A stretch of 64,000 nucleotides of DNA from a virus. The notes below the pieces were generated by a model that saw only the letters and a program-made list of their open reading frames with translations, made no database searches and was not told the DNA's origin. How positions within the stretch are numbered: position 1 is the stretch's first letter; every line of letters starts with the position of its first letter. Both the position numbers and the translations under genes were made by a program. This document shows, piece by piece, positions 17,288 to 24,778 of this stretch. The stretch lies in IMG/VR virus record IMGVR_UViG_3300047497_000079, positions 17,637 to 81,636 of that record; one strand, written 5' to 3'.

Positions 17288-18223
17288 ATGTTTGGCAACG
17301 CCTACTTCTTCAACGGCCTCCTCCGCATCTATATCGCCGTGTTCGGTAAGATGTTCGACGACATCCGAATCCAGCGTAAGGACGCCTCGGGGAATACAAT
17401 CCAGGAGCTGCCCGTCTCGGTTTCCTATGGTCCCAAGGAAAAGTGGCTAAGAAGGATCACCGAAGATCCGAACATGACCCAGCAGCTCGCATTCATTACG
17501 CCTCGCATGGCCTATGAGATGACGGGCCTTCAGCACGTTCCCGAACAGCAGACATCCCAGCTCCAGCGCCTCACGAACGTTACATCGGGCCAGGAGATGC
17601 TTTCCCAGTACAAGTGGACGACCTACAAGCTCAATTTCGCCCTGTACGTTCAGGCGAAGAACGAGATGGACCATTTCAACATCGTCGAGCAGATCATCCC
17701 GTTCTTCACTCCAGACTGGACGATGAAGGTCAACACCGTCCCGGCCATGGGCTACGAAGACAAGGTTTCCACGACCCTTGACAATCTCACGATTGACAAG
17801 ATGTACGAAGGAGATCTCGATTCCAAACGGGTAATTACCTGGACACTTAATTTTACGATGACGGCTCGCTTCTATGGGCCGATCTATCAACAGGGTCCAA
17901 TCCGCCGCGTGCTGATAGACCTTCTTGTTCCGGGTGGTACGGATCCCATCACCGTCGAAGACATCGTCGACACACCCCGCTCCGTGCGTATCACAGTCAC
18001 CCCTGGTGAAACGGCCAATGGCTACCCGACGACCGACCCCAACCAGTCCAAACCCTGGAACGAAATCAACGCTTCGGATGTGACGATGGACGGCCAGCAA
18101 GCTTGGGCTTACATCACGAAGATCATGGAATATGATGATAACAATCAGTTCAATCCGAATACCCTTACGGACCAGCCCGTAGGAACATTCCCCGTCGAAG
18201 CTATTCTCCGCACGGAAGAGTAG
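17288..18223 (+). CDS. 15: Tail completion / sheath stabiliser, T4 gp15-like
   Basis: 311 residues (T4 gp15 is 272). The N-terminus MFGNAYFFNGLLRIYIAVFG and KMFDDIRIQRKD matches T4 MFGYFYNSSFRRYATLMGDLFSNIQIKRQ; later SQYKWTTYKLNFALYVQAKN, FNIVEQIIPFFTPDW and DSKRVITWTLNFTM match the T4 blocks around FQIVEQILPYFQPH and RRRIEWSLTFEV. gp15 caps the tail tube and sheath and forms the head-tail connection. Confidence 0.9.
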   Translation: MFGNAYFFNGLLRIYIAVFGKMFDDIRIQRKDASGNTIQELPVSVSYGPKEKWLRRITEDPNMTQQLAFITPRMAYEMTGLQHVPEQQTSQLQRLTNVTSGQEMLSQYKWTTYKLNFALYVQAKNEMDHFNIVEQIIPFFTPDWTMKVNTVPAMGYEDKVSTTLDNLTIDKMYEGDLDSKRVITWTLNFTMTARFYGPIYQQGPIRRVLIDLLVPGGTDPITVEDIVDTPRSVRITVTPGETANGYPTTDPNQSKPWNEINASDVTMDGQQAWAYITKIMEYDDNNQFNPNTLTDQPVGTFPVEAILRTEE

Positions 18224-18232
18224 AATTCGGCG

Positions 18233-18249
18233 TTTTGGCGTTGCCAAAA
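18233..18249 (+). other. Hairpin between gp15 and the accessory module
   Basis: Perfect stem TTTTGGC/GCCAAAA with loop GTT, just after the gp15 stop. It overlaps the -35 box of the following promoter and may end late transcription or act as an operator. There is no T-tract. Confidence 0.5.
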
Positions 18250-18269
18250 TCCCACATGGTTACTATACT
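18241..18269 (+). promoter_or_regulatory. Sigma70-type promoter of the accessory module
   Basis: TTGCCA (18241-18246), 17-bp spacer, TATACT (18264-18269). It is a near-consensus host promoter, unlike the late elements, so the two genes downstream should be expressed early or in a lysogen-like state. Confidence 0.7.
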
Positions 18270-18299
18270 GATCCCCTGTTAAATCGTCAGGGAAATGCC

Positions 18300-18500
18300 A
18301 TGCCTCGCTCAAATCACAAGTCTGCTAATCAGTCTCCCGAAGGCCGGTTCCTTCAAATGTTAGAAGCCGAAATGAGCCGGGAGCTTCTCCGGCGTGGGGT
18401 TCCTGAGGATACCGTCATAGATATATGCAACACGGCTTATAGGAATGCCGTTACCAAGTTTTCCGGCGGTCGCTGCCTTGAGCTGACGGCCCTTTCGTAA
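18300..18500 (+). CDS. Small hypothetical protein
   Basis: 66 residues, hydrophilic, helical (FLQMLEAEMSRELLRRGVPE). No family recognised. It is the first gene after a sigma70-type promoter and shares the transcript with the membrane protein 10 bases downstream. Confidence 0.6.
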   Translation: MPRSNHKSANQSPEGRFLQMLEAEMSRELLRRGVPEDTVIDICNTAYRNAVTKFSGGRCLELTALS

Positions 18501-18510
18501 GGAGGTGGTG

Positions 18511-18798
18511 ATGGCGATGAAGGTTATTGAAACGAGACGGCGCGGGCCGTTTGGCAAGCTGATGAAAGGGCTGTTTATCGCGGGCAATCTAGTTATGTTT
18601 TTCGTTACCGTGGGCTTGTTCTGGGCGTTTGAACACGCGAAGCTCGATCCTGCGAATATCCACGATACCAAGCTTCAAGACACACCATCGGCCGCTACGC
18701 TGGTCTTTACAATTCCTGCGTGGTTCGCGGTTTTCGTTGTCACGGGGATACTTGCTTTGATCACCCGAGGCCAAAAGGTGTATGTGCAGGAAACTTGA
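18511..18798 (+). CDS. Two-helix inner membrane protein
   Basis: About 95 residues with two hydrophobic segments (LFIAGNLVMFFVTVGLFWAF and a second around VFTIPAWFAVFVVTGILAL) joined by a polar loop, and a short basic N-terminus. A strong AAGGAGGT lies 4 nt before ATG 18511 (10 nt before a second ATG at 18517); the two GTG codons inside the ribosome site are less likely starts. Small two-TM proteins of this shape are widespread in bacteria; the function is unknown. Confidence 0.65.
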   Translation: MAMKVIETRRRGPFGKLMKGLFIAGNLVMFFVTVGLFWAFEHAKLDPANIHDTKLQDTPSAATLVFTIPAWFAVFVVTGILALITRGQKVYVQET

Positions 18799-18800
18799 TC

Positions 18801-18874
18801 TGGTTCACCCTCATGGATTCGAACCACGGTTTTCTGATCCAAAGTCAGACGTCCTACCGCTAGACGAAGGGTGA
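18801..18874 (-). tRNA. tRNA-Gln (TTG)
   Basis: Full cloverleaf on the minus strand: 7-bp acceptor TCACCCT/AGGGTGA, anticodon stem TCTGA/TCAGA with loop CTTTGGA (anticodon TTG), T-arm with TTCGAAT, and encoded 3' CCA. It lies within the accessory module beside the integrase. Reads CAA/CAG codons. Confidence 0.93.
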
Positions 18875-18886
18875 TCTGAATAAATG

Positions 18887-18919
18887 AAACCCGGTACAGT
18901 TTCCTGTACCGGGTTTTTT
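18887..18919 (+). terminator. Strong intrinsic terminator
   Basis: Perfect 13-bp stem AAACCCGGTACAG/CTGTACCGGGTTT with loop TTTC, followed by T's on the plus strand. It ends rightward transcription from 18300-18798 and separates the tRNA from the leftward genes. Confidence 0.9.
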
Positions 18920-18951
18920 GTTGCCTAGCACGTCGATGCGAGTGCGCCGTG

Positions 18952-19317
18952 TTACTCGGTGATGGCACTCATCATTTGCTGCGCTTGAAGGCTTTCTTCA
19001 ATAGCCGATTGCACCGCGCCGATGAACTGTGATTTTGCATCCTCACGGGCGTTTTCCGGGGCCGTGGACAGGATGAAGCCCGTGACAATTGCCAGAGCCG
19101 CTAGGCACACATTGTGGCCGTGCTCAGCGTCGTCGGGCAGGAGATCGATGATCTTCTCGGCGAGTTCTTCGACTTGAGTCTCGGCGTCGCCTTGGGGACC
19201 GGGGACGCCGGTATCGGAAGCGAAATCTGCAAGGCCCGCGCCGATGCTGTTGAGAGTAGTGTCACCCGCTTCAACTTGCATATCGCCGGGGAAAGCCTGA
19301 TCAAGAGAGTTCATCAT
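18952..19317 (-). CDS. Hypothetical acidic helical protein
   Basis: 121 residues from the ATG at 19317, chosen because AGAGGAT lies just upstream (the frame is open 18 codons further). The first half is acidic, with a heptad-like stretch TQVEELAEKIIDLLPDD; the second half has a moderately hydrophobic helix (CLAALAIVTGFILSTA). The pattern recalls the small helical proteins at 24920 and 27311-27848. No known domain. Last gene on the integrase strand. Confidence 0.55.
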   Translation of the reverse strand: MMNSLDQAFPGDMQVEAGDTTLNSIGAGLADFASDTGVPGPQGDAETQVEELAEKIIDLLPDDAEHGHNVCLAALAIVTGFILSTAPENAREDAKSQFIGAVQSAIEESLQAQQMMSAITE

Positions 19318-19550
19318 GAGAGTATCCTCTGGGTTAGTGGTAGGGCGAATATGGATAGTACGCCCTACCATTCCAGGGATTTAGGCAGCTTTTGAGCTAG
19401 TAACCTTAACGGGACAAACTACGTCTTTGCAGGTTACCATATAACTTGTTTTGCCCCACTGACCAGATTTGATGTGTCTACAGACATAAAAAATCAAAAT
19501 GTCTTCAGAAAAAGGGGAAACTTCAAGGATCTTGATCGGTTCGCCATGTT

Positions 19551-19817
19551 TTATGTCGCGCCGGTCGCTGCCCAGGTATAAGTGACTTCCGCTCCAATAC
19601 CAAATCCTTGCTCTGTGGCGATTTCAACGACGATATCCTTCAAGATGTAGGCCATATCGTCGAGCGCATCATACAAATTATAGATCTCAGTCTGAAACTC
19701 GTTCTCCCACCGGCTCGTCAGCTCCTCCAACTTGCTGGAAATGTTATCCTGTGTGGTCCTGACGCGCTTCTCCAATTCGAGCAGTGTCTCTGTGTTATGC
19801 TGTATTCTGAACTCCAT
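19551..19817 (-). CDS. Coiled-coil protein overlapping the integrase 3' end
   Basis: 88 residues, start overlapping the last 23 nt of the integrase in another frame, so probably coupled to it. Residues 1-45 are a coiled coil (LLELEKRVRTTQDNISSKLE) followed by an acidic amphipathic segment. No family recognised. Downstream, another minus frame stays open from about 19630 to 19381 without an obvious start (see findings), which may mean a frameshift or an unseen third gene. Confidence 0.5.
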   Translation of the reverse strand: MEFRIQHNTETLLELEKRVRTTQDNISSKLEELTSRWENEFQTEIYNLYDALDDMAYILKDIVVEIATEQGFGIGAEVTYTWAATGAT

Positions 19818-21090
19818 ACTTCATGACAAAGGCTTCCTCCCTAAATTTAATGATCATTTGTTCCCATTTGTTTAACGCTTCAACTTTTTCATCGAGATAC
19901 TCATATAAGTTGTAAACTGCCGCAATCTGAGAATGAGCGACAACTCCCCCAGCAAGCGTATGATCGAGGATGGACTCGGTAACTTCGCGGGGAACTCCCA
20001 ATTTAGGGCGTGCAAAAGTTGTCGAGAAAGAACGGCGAAAATCATGCGGGGTCCAGTCTTCTGCCCATAATAGCTGCTTCTGTTCGCTAAGGGTGCCACA
20101 CCGCCTTTTGAGTTCGAACAATCCTTTTGAAAAGCCAGAGAACGGATTCTTATCGTTCCCCTCTGCCGGAAAAACATAAGGCGATGTTGTCCGCTCTATC
20201 GTCTTCATGATTTCGAATGCCGTTGGCGAAAGTGGTAATAATAGCTTCTTACCAGGGGATCGCTGCTTGGAATGTACAAAGATTTGGCGATCCTCTAAAT
20301 GAACGTTCTCCCATAGCAACTGCGTTATTTGTCCGCGTCTTGCACCAGTGAGCATAAGTAAGCGAACAATGTCTCCGTAATGTTTACCCTCATTCGACAT
20401 CTCTTCAGCAGCAAGATAGATTAATCCAAGTTCCGAGTTAGACACAACTCTGCTTCTTGGAATGTATTCGGAAACTTTTTTGATCTTAGCAGCGGGAGAC
20501 TCCTTTAATTGTTTTGCGTCGACTGCCCACGAAAAGAAACGCTTGATGTCCGAGACTGCATGATTTGCGGCACCATTTTTACCCTTACTCTTGAGATCAT
20601 CAATGATCTTCTGGATGTCCTGTTCGGTAACAGCGTTGATATCTTTTTCACCAAGGGAAAGACAAAATTTCCTATTCAACGTCCAGGATAACTCTTGAAC
20701 TGATCGTGGTCGCATTTTTGGTTTTGCATAGTTTTCGATATACTCATCTACTACCGCTGAGAAGGTTTGCTTTTCCTCGGGAGTAGACTCCATGACCTGT
20801 GATTTGGGTCGGTATTCACCATCGGTAATGCGAAGCTTAATTGTTTTTGCCTCGGCTCTGGCGTCTGCCAGTTTCATTTCGGGATAACGACCTACCGTGG
20901 CTTTCACACTCTTACCTTCGGGTGTATGGCCTACCACAATGTATGCAATGGCCCCTTTTTGAGACACACGCACTCCGAAACCTTTTAAGGTTTTGTCCCA
21001 AATGAAATATTGCTTACCCGTTTTCTTAAGATTTTGCAGAATTGTCTGTTGCAGATCCCGCCTATTATTATCCATCTTTTCGTTCTTCAT
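19795..21090 (-). CDS. int: Tyrosine integrase, P4/DUF4102 type
   Basis: 431 residues, the usual length for P4-type integrases. Residues ~20-95 form the DUF4102 arm-binding domain (LKGFGVRVSQKG, VGRYPEMKLADARAEAK); ~108-200 a SAM-like core-binding domain; ~215-410 the catalytic domain with all key residues: Arg in LTGARRGQI (~251), Lys ~275, H-x-x-R in PHDFRRSF (349/352), His ~377 in LDHTLAG, and nucleophile Tyr ~393 in AVYNLYEYL. It should recombine the adjacent attP with a host tRNA-His gene. GGAGTGAAAT precedes the ATG. No truncation is seen. Confidence 0.93.
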   Translation of the reverse strand: MKNEKMDNNRRDLQQTILQNLKKTGKQYFIWDKTLKGFGVRVSQKGAIAYIVVGHTPEGKSVKATVGRYPEMKLADARAEAKTIKLRITDGEYRPKSQVMESTPEEKQTFSAVVDEYIENYAKPKMRPRSVQELSWTLNRKFCLSLGEKDINAVTEQDIQKIIDDLKSKGKNGAANHAVSDIKRFFSWAVDAKQLKESPAAKIKKVSEYIPRSRVVSNSELGLIYLAAEEMSNEGKHYGDIVRLLMLTGARRGQITQLLWENVHLEDRQIFVHSKQRSPGKKLLLPLSPTAFEIMKTIERTTSPYVFPAEGNDKNPFSGFSKGLFELKRRCGTLSEQKQLLWAEDWTPHDFRRSFSTTFARPKLGVPREVTESILDHTLAGGVVAHSQIAAVYNLYEYLDEKVEALNKWEQMIIKFREEAFVMKYGVQNTA

Positions 21091-21146
21091 ATTTCACTCC
21101 TTGCATCAACGAGTTTCATATGGGATTACCCCTTCCCTCCGTCAAG

Positions 21147-21408
21147 AAAAAAGGTAGCAGAAAGGTAGCAAATTTGGGCATGGTGCTGGCGGATTTTGCG
21201 GGAGCTTAATGGACAATAAGAACCGTCTTGTTCAGCAAAATCAACGATATATAGGATATTCTCAGATTTTAGCGGACATTAATTAACCAGATTGTGGATC
21301 TGGGGGTCGCCCGTTCGAGCCGGGCCAGCGGTACCAATGAAATCAATGACTTAGATCGAACTTAAAAAAGGTAGCGAAGGAAAAGGTAGCAAAAAAGGTA
21401 GCAAAACC
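21147..21408. other. attP: attP region with arm-type integrase sites
   Basis: Direct repeats of AAGGTAGCa flank a tRNA-like core: two on the integrase side (21151-21159, 21162-21170) and three on the other (cores at 21370, 21385 and 21397). Repeats on both sides of one core is the layout of a phage attP with P and P' arms. The region lies between int and the AlpA-like gene, and contains no coding frame of note. Confidence 0.8.
21287..21336 (+). repeat. attP core: 3' part of a tRNA-His gene
   Basis: 50 bp that fold as the 3' half of a tRNA: anticodon stem CCAGA/TCTGG with loop TTGTGGA (anticodon GTG, His), variable GGGTC, T-arm GCCCG/TTCGAGC/CGGGC, acceptor 3' strand and CCA. No matching 5' half exists upstream, so it is not a gene but an identity block that would restore the host tRNA after integration. 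Confidence 0.85.
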
Positions 21409-21526
21409 TGGTGGCTTCCACCGGACGTGTCTGGACAATTTACCATCCTGCCAGTTTTAGTTTGACGGCTTTTGGCGTCCTTCCCATCTCCAGGGTTGTT
21501 GGTTTAGGCCATTTCGGAGATGCCCT

Positions 21527-21769
21527 GTGGAACGCGCCTTGCGTTTAAAAGAAGTACAAAAGTACATTCCTTATTCTCGCTCTCATATCTACCAGCTTAT
21601 GTCTGAGGACAAGTTTCCACGGTGCCGTAAATTGCGGCCAGGGGGTAGAGCTGTCGTGTGGGACGAAAACGAAATCCAACTCTATAAAAATGGTAGTTGG
21701 CAATCGGCACCTACTGCTCTTCAAAAAAGTCATAGGAATACTTCTTCAAACGATCCACGAGCTGCTTGA
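21527..21769 (+). CDS. AlpA-family regulator / excisionase
   Basis: 80 residues, GTG start. Sequence LRLKEVQKYIPYSRSHIYQL then FPRCRKLRPGGRAVVWDENE is the AlpA/MerR-like winged-helix pattern of prophage regulators (CP4-57 AlpA) and excisionases. It is transcribed divergently from int across attP. It probably controls int expression or directs excision. The C-terminal 20 residues are Ser/Asn-rich and non-conserved. Confidence 0.8.
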   Translation: MERALRLKEVQKYIPYSRSHIYQLMSEDKFPRCRKLRPGGRAVVWDENEIQLYKNGSWQSAPTALQKSHRNTSSNDPRAA

Positions 21770-21877
21770 CAACAGTCTGCGATTTGATTTATTAAAATTG
21801 TGCTCACTGCTTGAAGAGGTGTTGGTACTCCTCCTCCTTGCGCCTCTCCTCTTTAGGTTTCCCCACACTTGAGCACT

Positions 21878-21912
21878 GGGAGTCTGAACTTCATCCAGCC
21901 GTTCAGACTCCC
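21878..21912 (+). terminator. Stem-loop closing the integration module
   Basis: Perfect 12-bp stem GGGAGTCTGAAC/GTTCAGACTCCC, 11-nt loop, followed by a T-rich stretch. It separates the AlpA-like gene from the late gene downstream. Confidence 0.65.
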
Positions 21913-21930
21913 TTCTCTGTTTTCGCTCTT

Positions 21931-21938
21931 CATAAATA
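21931..21938 (+). promoter_or_regulatory. T4-type late promoter (CATAAATA), leaderless spacing
   Basis: CATAAATA ending 5 nt before ATG 21944. It supports that ATG rather than the upstream in-frame ATG at 21869, which lies before the hairpin. Confidence 0.7.
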
Positions 21939-21943
21939 TTCCT

Positions 21944-22639
21944 ATGATGAGCTTACATACCTTCAATTACTTCATTACCGAGATGGCAGCACCTGCCACT
22001 CAGCTATGTCTCCCCAAGCGGAATACGGGTGATTATCAACCAGCCTCCTTCTATATTGCCAAGAAAGCTCAGACGATAACGACTGCGACAGGTCCTGTTC
22101 GCGCTCTGGCTGGTGATTACATCGTCAGCGGAAAGAAAGGCCGGCAAGTACTCAAGCCGGCAAAGTTCTTCCAGCTCTTTAAGATCGTGCAAAACCCAAC
22201 GGCCCTTCCTCCAAAGGGTCTTTCTTCGACTCAACCTGACCCCAAGCACCGCAAGGAAGAGATATCGAGCCTCCTCGACGACATCGTTACTCATCACCTT
22301 GATGGCCTCCTCACCAGTAAGGAGGCAACGAAGAAGGCGTGGGACATCGGCTCTAATCAGATAGAGTTCGGCAAGCGGCTAACAGCAGAAGCTGCTAGGC
22401 GGGCAGATTTTCTAAAAAGCCGCCTGCATTTCATGACGGGTAAAGACCGTGATTTTGAAGACTTCATCAGGAAGCTTTCACGAACCCATCCGGCCGTCAT
22501 CTTTAAGCTTGCCGACGACTATACAGGCTCAAAGGTAAGCCGTTCTGTTCCCGTTGCTCTTGAAGCTATTCGCAAGGAATACGAGGAGCGCACGGCTGAT
22601 ATGATGGCCCATCTCATGCATCAGTTTCACTCTCATTAA
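21944..22639 (+). CDS. Candidate internal head protein with capsid-targeting N-terminus
   Basis: 231 residues from ATG 21944 (a second ATG follows directly). The start MMSLHTFNYFITEMA fits the capsid-targeting pattern, with cleavage after I-T-E. The mature part has a small beta-like section (GPVRALAGDYIVSGKKGRQV) and a long helical, basic C-terminal half (RLTAEAARRADFLKSRLHF). No catalytic motif found. It starts a cluster of four such genes, all with late promoters. Confidence 0.65.
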   Translation: MMSLHTFNYFITEMAAPATQLCLPKRNTGDYQPASFYIAKKAQTITTATGPVRALAGDYIVSGKKGRQVLKPAKFFQLFKIVQNPTALPPKGLSSTQPDPKHRKEEISSLLDDIVTHHLDGLLTSKEATKKAWDIGSNQIEFGKRLTAEAARRADFLKSRLHFMTGKDRDFEDFIRKLSRTHPAVIFKLADDYTGSKVSRSVPVALEAIRKEYEERTADMMAHLMHQFHSH

Positions 22640-22692
22640 AAATTCGTATACTCCTCTTGCCAAGGAGTACTGTTATGAATATAGATTGATCG

Positions 22693-22757
22693 GCAGGTAC
22701 CAGCCCGTGGCCACCTGCTGGGATCCGGCTGGTTTTCCGCATGACCAGACCGGATCC
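22693..22757 (+). other. Two consecutive stem-loops before a late gene
   Basis: GCAGGT/ACCTGC (22693-22718) followed by GGATCCGG-CTGGT/ACCAG-ACCGGATCC (22721-22757; one unpaired base). They could terminate the upstream transcript or form a small structured RNA. No T-tract follows the second stem. Confidence 0.5.
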
Positions 22758-22776
22758 TTCTTGTACTCTTGCCGTG

Positions 22777-22784
22777 CATAAATA
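22777..22784 (+). promoter_or_regulatory. T4-type late promoter (CATAAATA), leaderless spacing
   Basis: CATAAATA ending 5 nt before ATG 22790. Confidence 0.7.
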
Positions 22785-22789
22785 GTTGC

Positions 22790-23047
22790 ATGGCCAAAAC
22801 CTTCAAAACATTCATTCTTGAGAATAAAGCTCGCCTCGACGAGATCTCGCCCGCCTCATACATCCATTGGCATAACGCTACGTTAGATGCCGATGAACGC
22901 GGTGATGAGAAACGGGCCGCTTACGCCCACAAACGCATGACAGCCGCCTACAATCGTCCTCACCCCAACTCCTTTGCCGGTAAAGCCAAGAAAGTTGTCG
23001 ACAAGGGCCGTGCCGTTGTTCGCCTCGCCCGTAAAAAAAAAGTCTAA
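22790..23047 (+). CDS. Basic internal protein candidate, possibly first part of a frameshifted polyprotein
   Basis: 85 residues from ATG 22790, chosen by the late promoter 5 nt upstream and by the N-terminus MAKTFKTFILEN (cleavage I-L-E|N). The body has the module WHNAT...AAYAHKRMTAAYNRPHPNS.GKAKK shared with the next two genes, and a very basic end (VVRLARKKKV). It ends in a run of nine A's at 23033-23041; slipping back one base there would continue into the next frame (see findings). Confidence 0.7.
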   Translation: MAKTFKTFILENKARLDEISPASYIHWHNATLDADERGDEKRAAYAHKRMTAAYNRPHPNSFAGKAKKVVDKGRAVVRLARKKKV

Positions 23048-23148
23048 CTAACTCTTACGCCCTTGATGAACGTGACGATTCATCTTCCGAATATTGGGCA
23101 AATAAATATGTCGATCATCTTGGTAAGGCGGCCGAACATGCCCGCCAC

Positions 23149-24003
23149 ATGGATCGACATAAGTCTGGACCCGCGTTTGACAGAGCCCAGGACAAATACT
23201 GGGCTGCACAAGACCACAGGGACTATGCTCTAAGCCGCTGGAAAGCAGCACAGTACCGCACAGACCCCAAATCAATCTCCGGTAAGATCACGCGAAAGAC
23301 CAAGGCTCTCAAACGCCTGGGTCAACGCAAGCTTAACAAGTATCTATCTCGATCCGAGAGCTTCCTCGTTTCCGAGGGTCTGTTCGACTGGCTGCGGGGA
23401 CGCCCGCGCGATCAAGACATCGGCCCTCTCGAACACGAAAAAGTCGTTGGTGTCGTAAGCGACATCATCCATTCGTTGCAGCATCCTGAGGGATATCCAG
23501 ACAGAAAAAGCTTCCTCAAACACGTCAAGGCCGAATTAGAAGGCCGGATGCATCACGAAGACGAACCCGCGAAGAAAGAGGAATTAATTAACTTATTACA
23601 GTCTCTTGACGCCGAGATCCGGAGCGAAAATGCCGTTCGATTTCACTACTTGCTGGTGAATCCAGAGATCCAGGACATCAAACTCAAGGCCCGTTACGAC
23701 CGCGATCTGATCTTTTGCATCAACAAGCGCGGAAACATCTTCGTCGCTCGCGTAGCGGACGTCCACGGCGAGGGAAAACAATCCCTGGGAAATCTGACGA
23801 ACGCCATTTCACACATGCACCATGCGTGGAATGGCGACACGATGTCTCCGATTGTGAATTGGGGTTACATCGATTGGCACCCCGACGAGGGCTATTCTTT
23901 CTATTTCCTCGACAACAAGTACGACGGTCTCGTCCGCGCCTGGATTAGGGAAATGAAGGCTGCGGGCATACAAAACGAGACAGAATACAAATTAAATAAA
24001 TAA
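23149..24003 (+). CDS. Internal-protein candidate with basic module and NP-RFVID-type domain
   Basis: 284 residues from the first ATG, but the frame is open back to 23035 and the extra 38 codons still look coding: they contain DERDDSSSEYWANK, matching VERDDASTDYWHQR of the gene at 24008. No start codon lies in that extension, so it may be reached by -1 slippage on the A9 run of the gene before. N-part: basic module (DRAQDKYWAAQDHRDYALSR). Then SESFLVSEGLFDW, a possible gp21-type cut. C-part (~120-284): a domain shared with 49540 and 50348 (GNIFVARVADVHG, RAWIREMKAAGI). Confidence 0.65.
   Translation: MDRHKSGPAFDRAQDKYWAAQDHRDYALSRWKAAQYRTDPKSISGKITRKTKALKRLGQRKLNKYLSRSESFLVSEGLFDWLRGRPRDQDIGPLEHEKVVGVVSDIIHSLQHPEGYPDRKSFLKHVKAELEGRMHHEDEPAKKEELINLLQSLDAEIRSENAVRFHYLLVNPEIQDIKLKARYDRDLIFCINKRGNIFVARVADVHGEGKQSLGNLTNAISHMHHAWNGDTMSPIVNWGYIDWHPDEGYSFYFLDNKYDGLVRAWIREMKAAGIQNETEYKLNK
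23995..24002 (+). promoter_or_regulatory. T4-type late promoter (AATAAATA), leaderless spacing
   Basis: AATAAATA, partly over the stop of the previous gene, ending 5 nt before ATG 24008. Confidence 0.7.
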
Positions 24004-24007
24004 CAAC

Positions 24008-24316
24008 ATGCTTTCATTCTACTCATTTCTCGTCGAACGCGACGACGCATCCACCGATTACTGGCACCAGCGGGCTCATGCGGCTATCTCAAAGGGCTAT
24101 GACCTCCGTCGCCAGGGCGGTTCTCGCGCCGACATCGAAAAGGCCCATAGGGACCGAGATTACGCCAAATCCAGGCATGCAGCGGCTTTAGCCCGGCCTG
24201 ATCCACGATCAGCCGAAACAAAGACGGCCAAGCGTGCCGCCGCCCAAGCGCGGCTGACCAAGCGAAAATCGACATCGAGCAAGGTTAAGCGTTTCGTGCG
24301 GCGCTTTACGGGCTAA
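24008..24316 (+). CDS. Basic internal protein candidate with capsid-targeting N-terminus
   Basis: 102 residues starting MLSFYSFLVERDD (cleavage L-V-E|R). The rest is an Arg/Lys/Ala-rich helical module (AHRDRDYAKSRHAAALARPD) paralogous to the modules in the two preceding products, ending in KVKRFVRRFTG. The theoretical charge is strongly positive, fitting a DNA-associated head protein. It converges with the next gene by a 4-nt overlap of stops. Confidence 0.7.
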   Translation: MLSFYSFLVERDDASTDYWHQRAHAAISKGYDLRRQGGSRADIEKAHRDRDYAKSRHAAALARPDPRSAETKTAKRAAAQARLTKRKSTSSKVKRFVRRFTG

Positions 24317-24561
24317 GTTACAGGAGGCTTCGGCGTCCTTTTTGCTTTTGGCGGGTTGGCAACCACGCTCGTCGAAATATCCCCACAATCTTTGATCACC
24401 TTGCACGCTGGACAGTCGTGCTGGCTTTTATGTTTCAAGAGCTGAAGGGCCTTTTTCACGTCTTGCTTGTTCAGCATCACGATGGCCTTGGCTTCCTTCC
24501 ATTCCTTCGTGGAGCAGCTCGATTCTCGAAGGGCGTCCCACAACTCATCTAAATCGGTCAT
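24313..24561 (-). CDS. Hypothetical small protein
   Basis: 82 residues, leftward. The first 50 are helical (STKEWKEAKAIVMLNKQDVK); then a CPACK pair of Cys and a Pro/Lys-rich tail. No family recognised. It is isolated between rightward genes, with no clear promoter seen. Confidence 0.5.
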   Translation of the reverse strand: MTDLDELWDALRESSCSTKEWKEAKAIVMLNKQDVKKALQLLKHKSQHDCPACKVIKDCGDISTSVVANPPKAKRTPKPPVT

Positions 24562-24655
24562 TTCGTTGTAAAATTCCTGATTGGTTATTTTTGGCTTGCT
24601 CGGCGATAAGTGGTCATTTACTATCCTTTTGTCACCCTAACATAGGAGTAAAACG

Positions 24656-24778
24656 ATGAGCAGAGTAGTTTCTGTACTTTTCGTTCTTGGACTTCTCACG
24701 GCCGGTGCTACAACGGCGGGAGCACAGTCAACGGGCAAAAAGTGTTGCTGGGCATGGGACTCGCGTTGTTGTCCATAA
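24656..24778 (+). CDS. Small secreted Cys-rich peptide (40 aa)
   Basis: AGGAG 7 nt before the ATG. Residues 1-23 form a textbook signal peptide (MSRVVSVLFVLGLL then TAGATTAGA) with cleavage before Q-S. The mature peptide would be only ~17 residues with four Cys in two CC pairs (GKKCCWAWDSRCCP). A -1 shift at the CAAAAAG just before the Cys part would instead join the signal to the membrane protein of the next entry. Which product is made is open. Confidence 0.5.
   Translation: MSRVVSVLFVLGLLTAGATTAGAQSTGKKCCWAWDSRCCP

Noticed and set aside
17447-18247. 266-codon minus-strand frame under gp15
   Set aside because: Antisense to a confident gp15 homologue, with no ribosome site and no recognisable motif.
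18801-18874. tRNA-Gln as the integration site
   Set aside because: It is a complete gene with no arm-type repeats around it; the tRNA-His block beside int fits attP far better.
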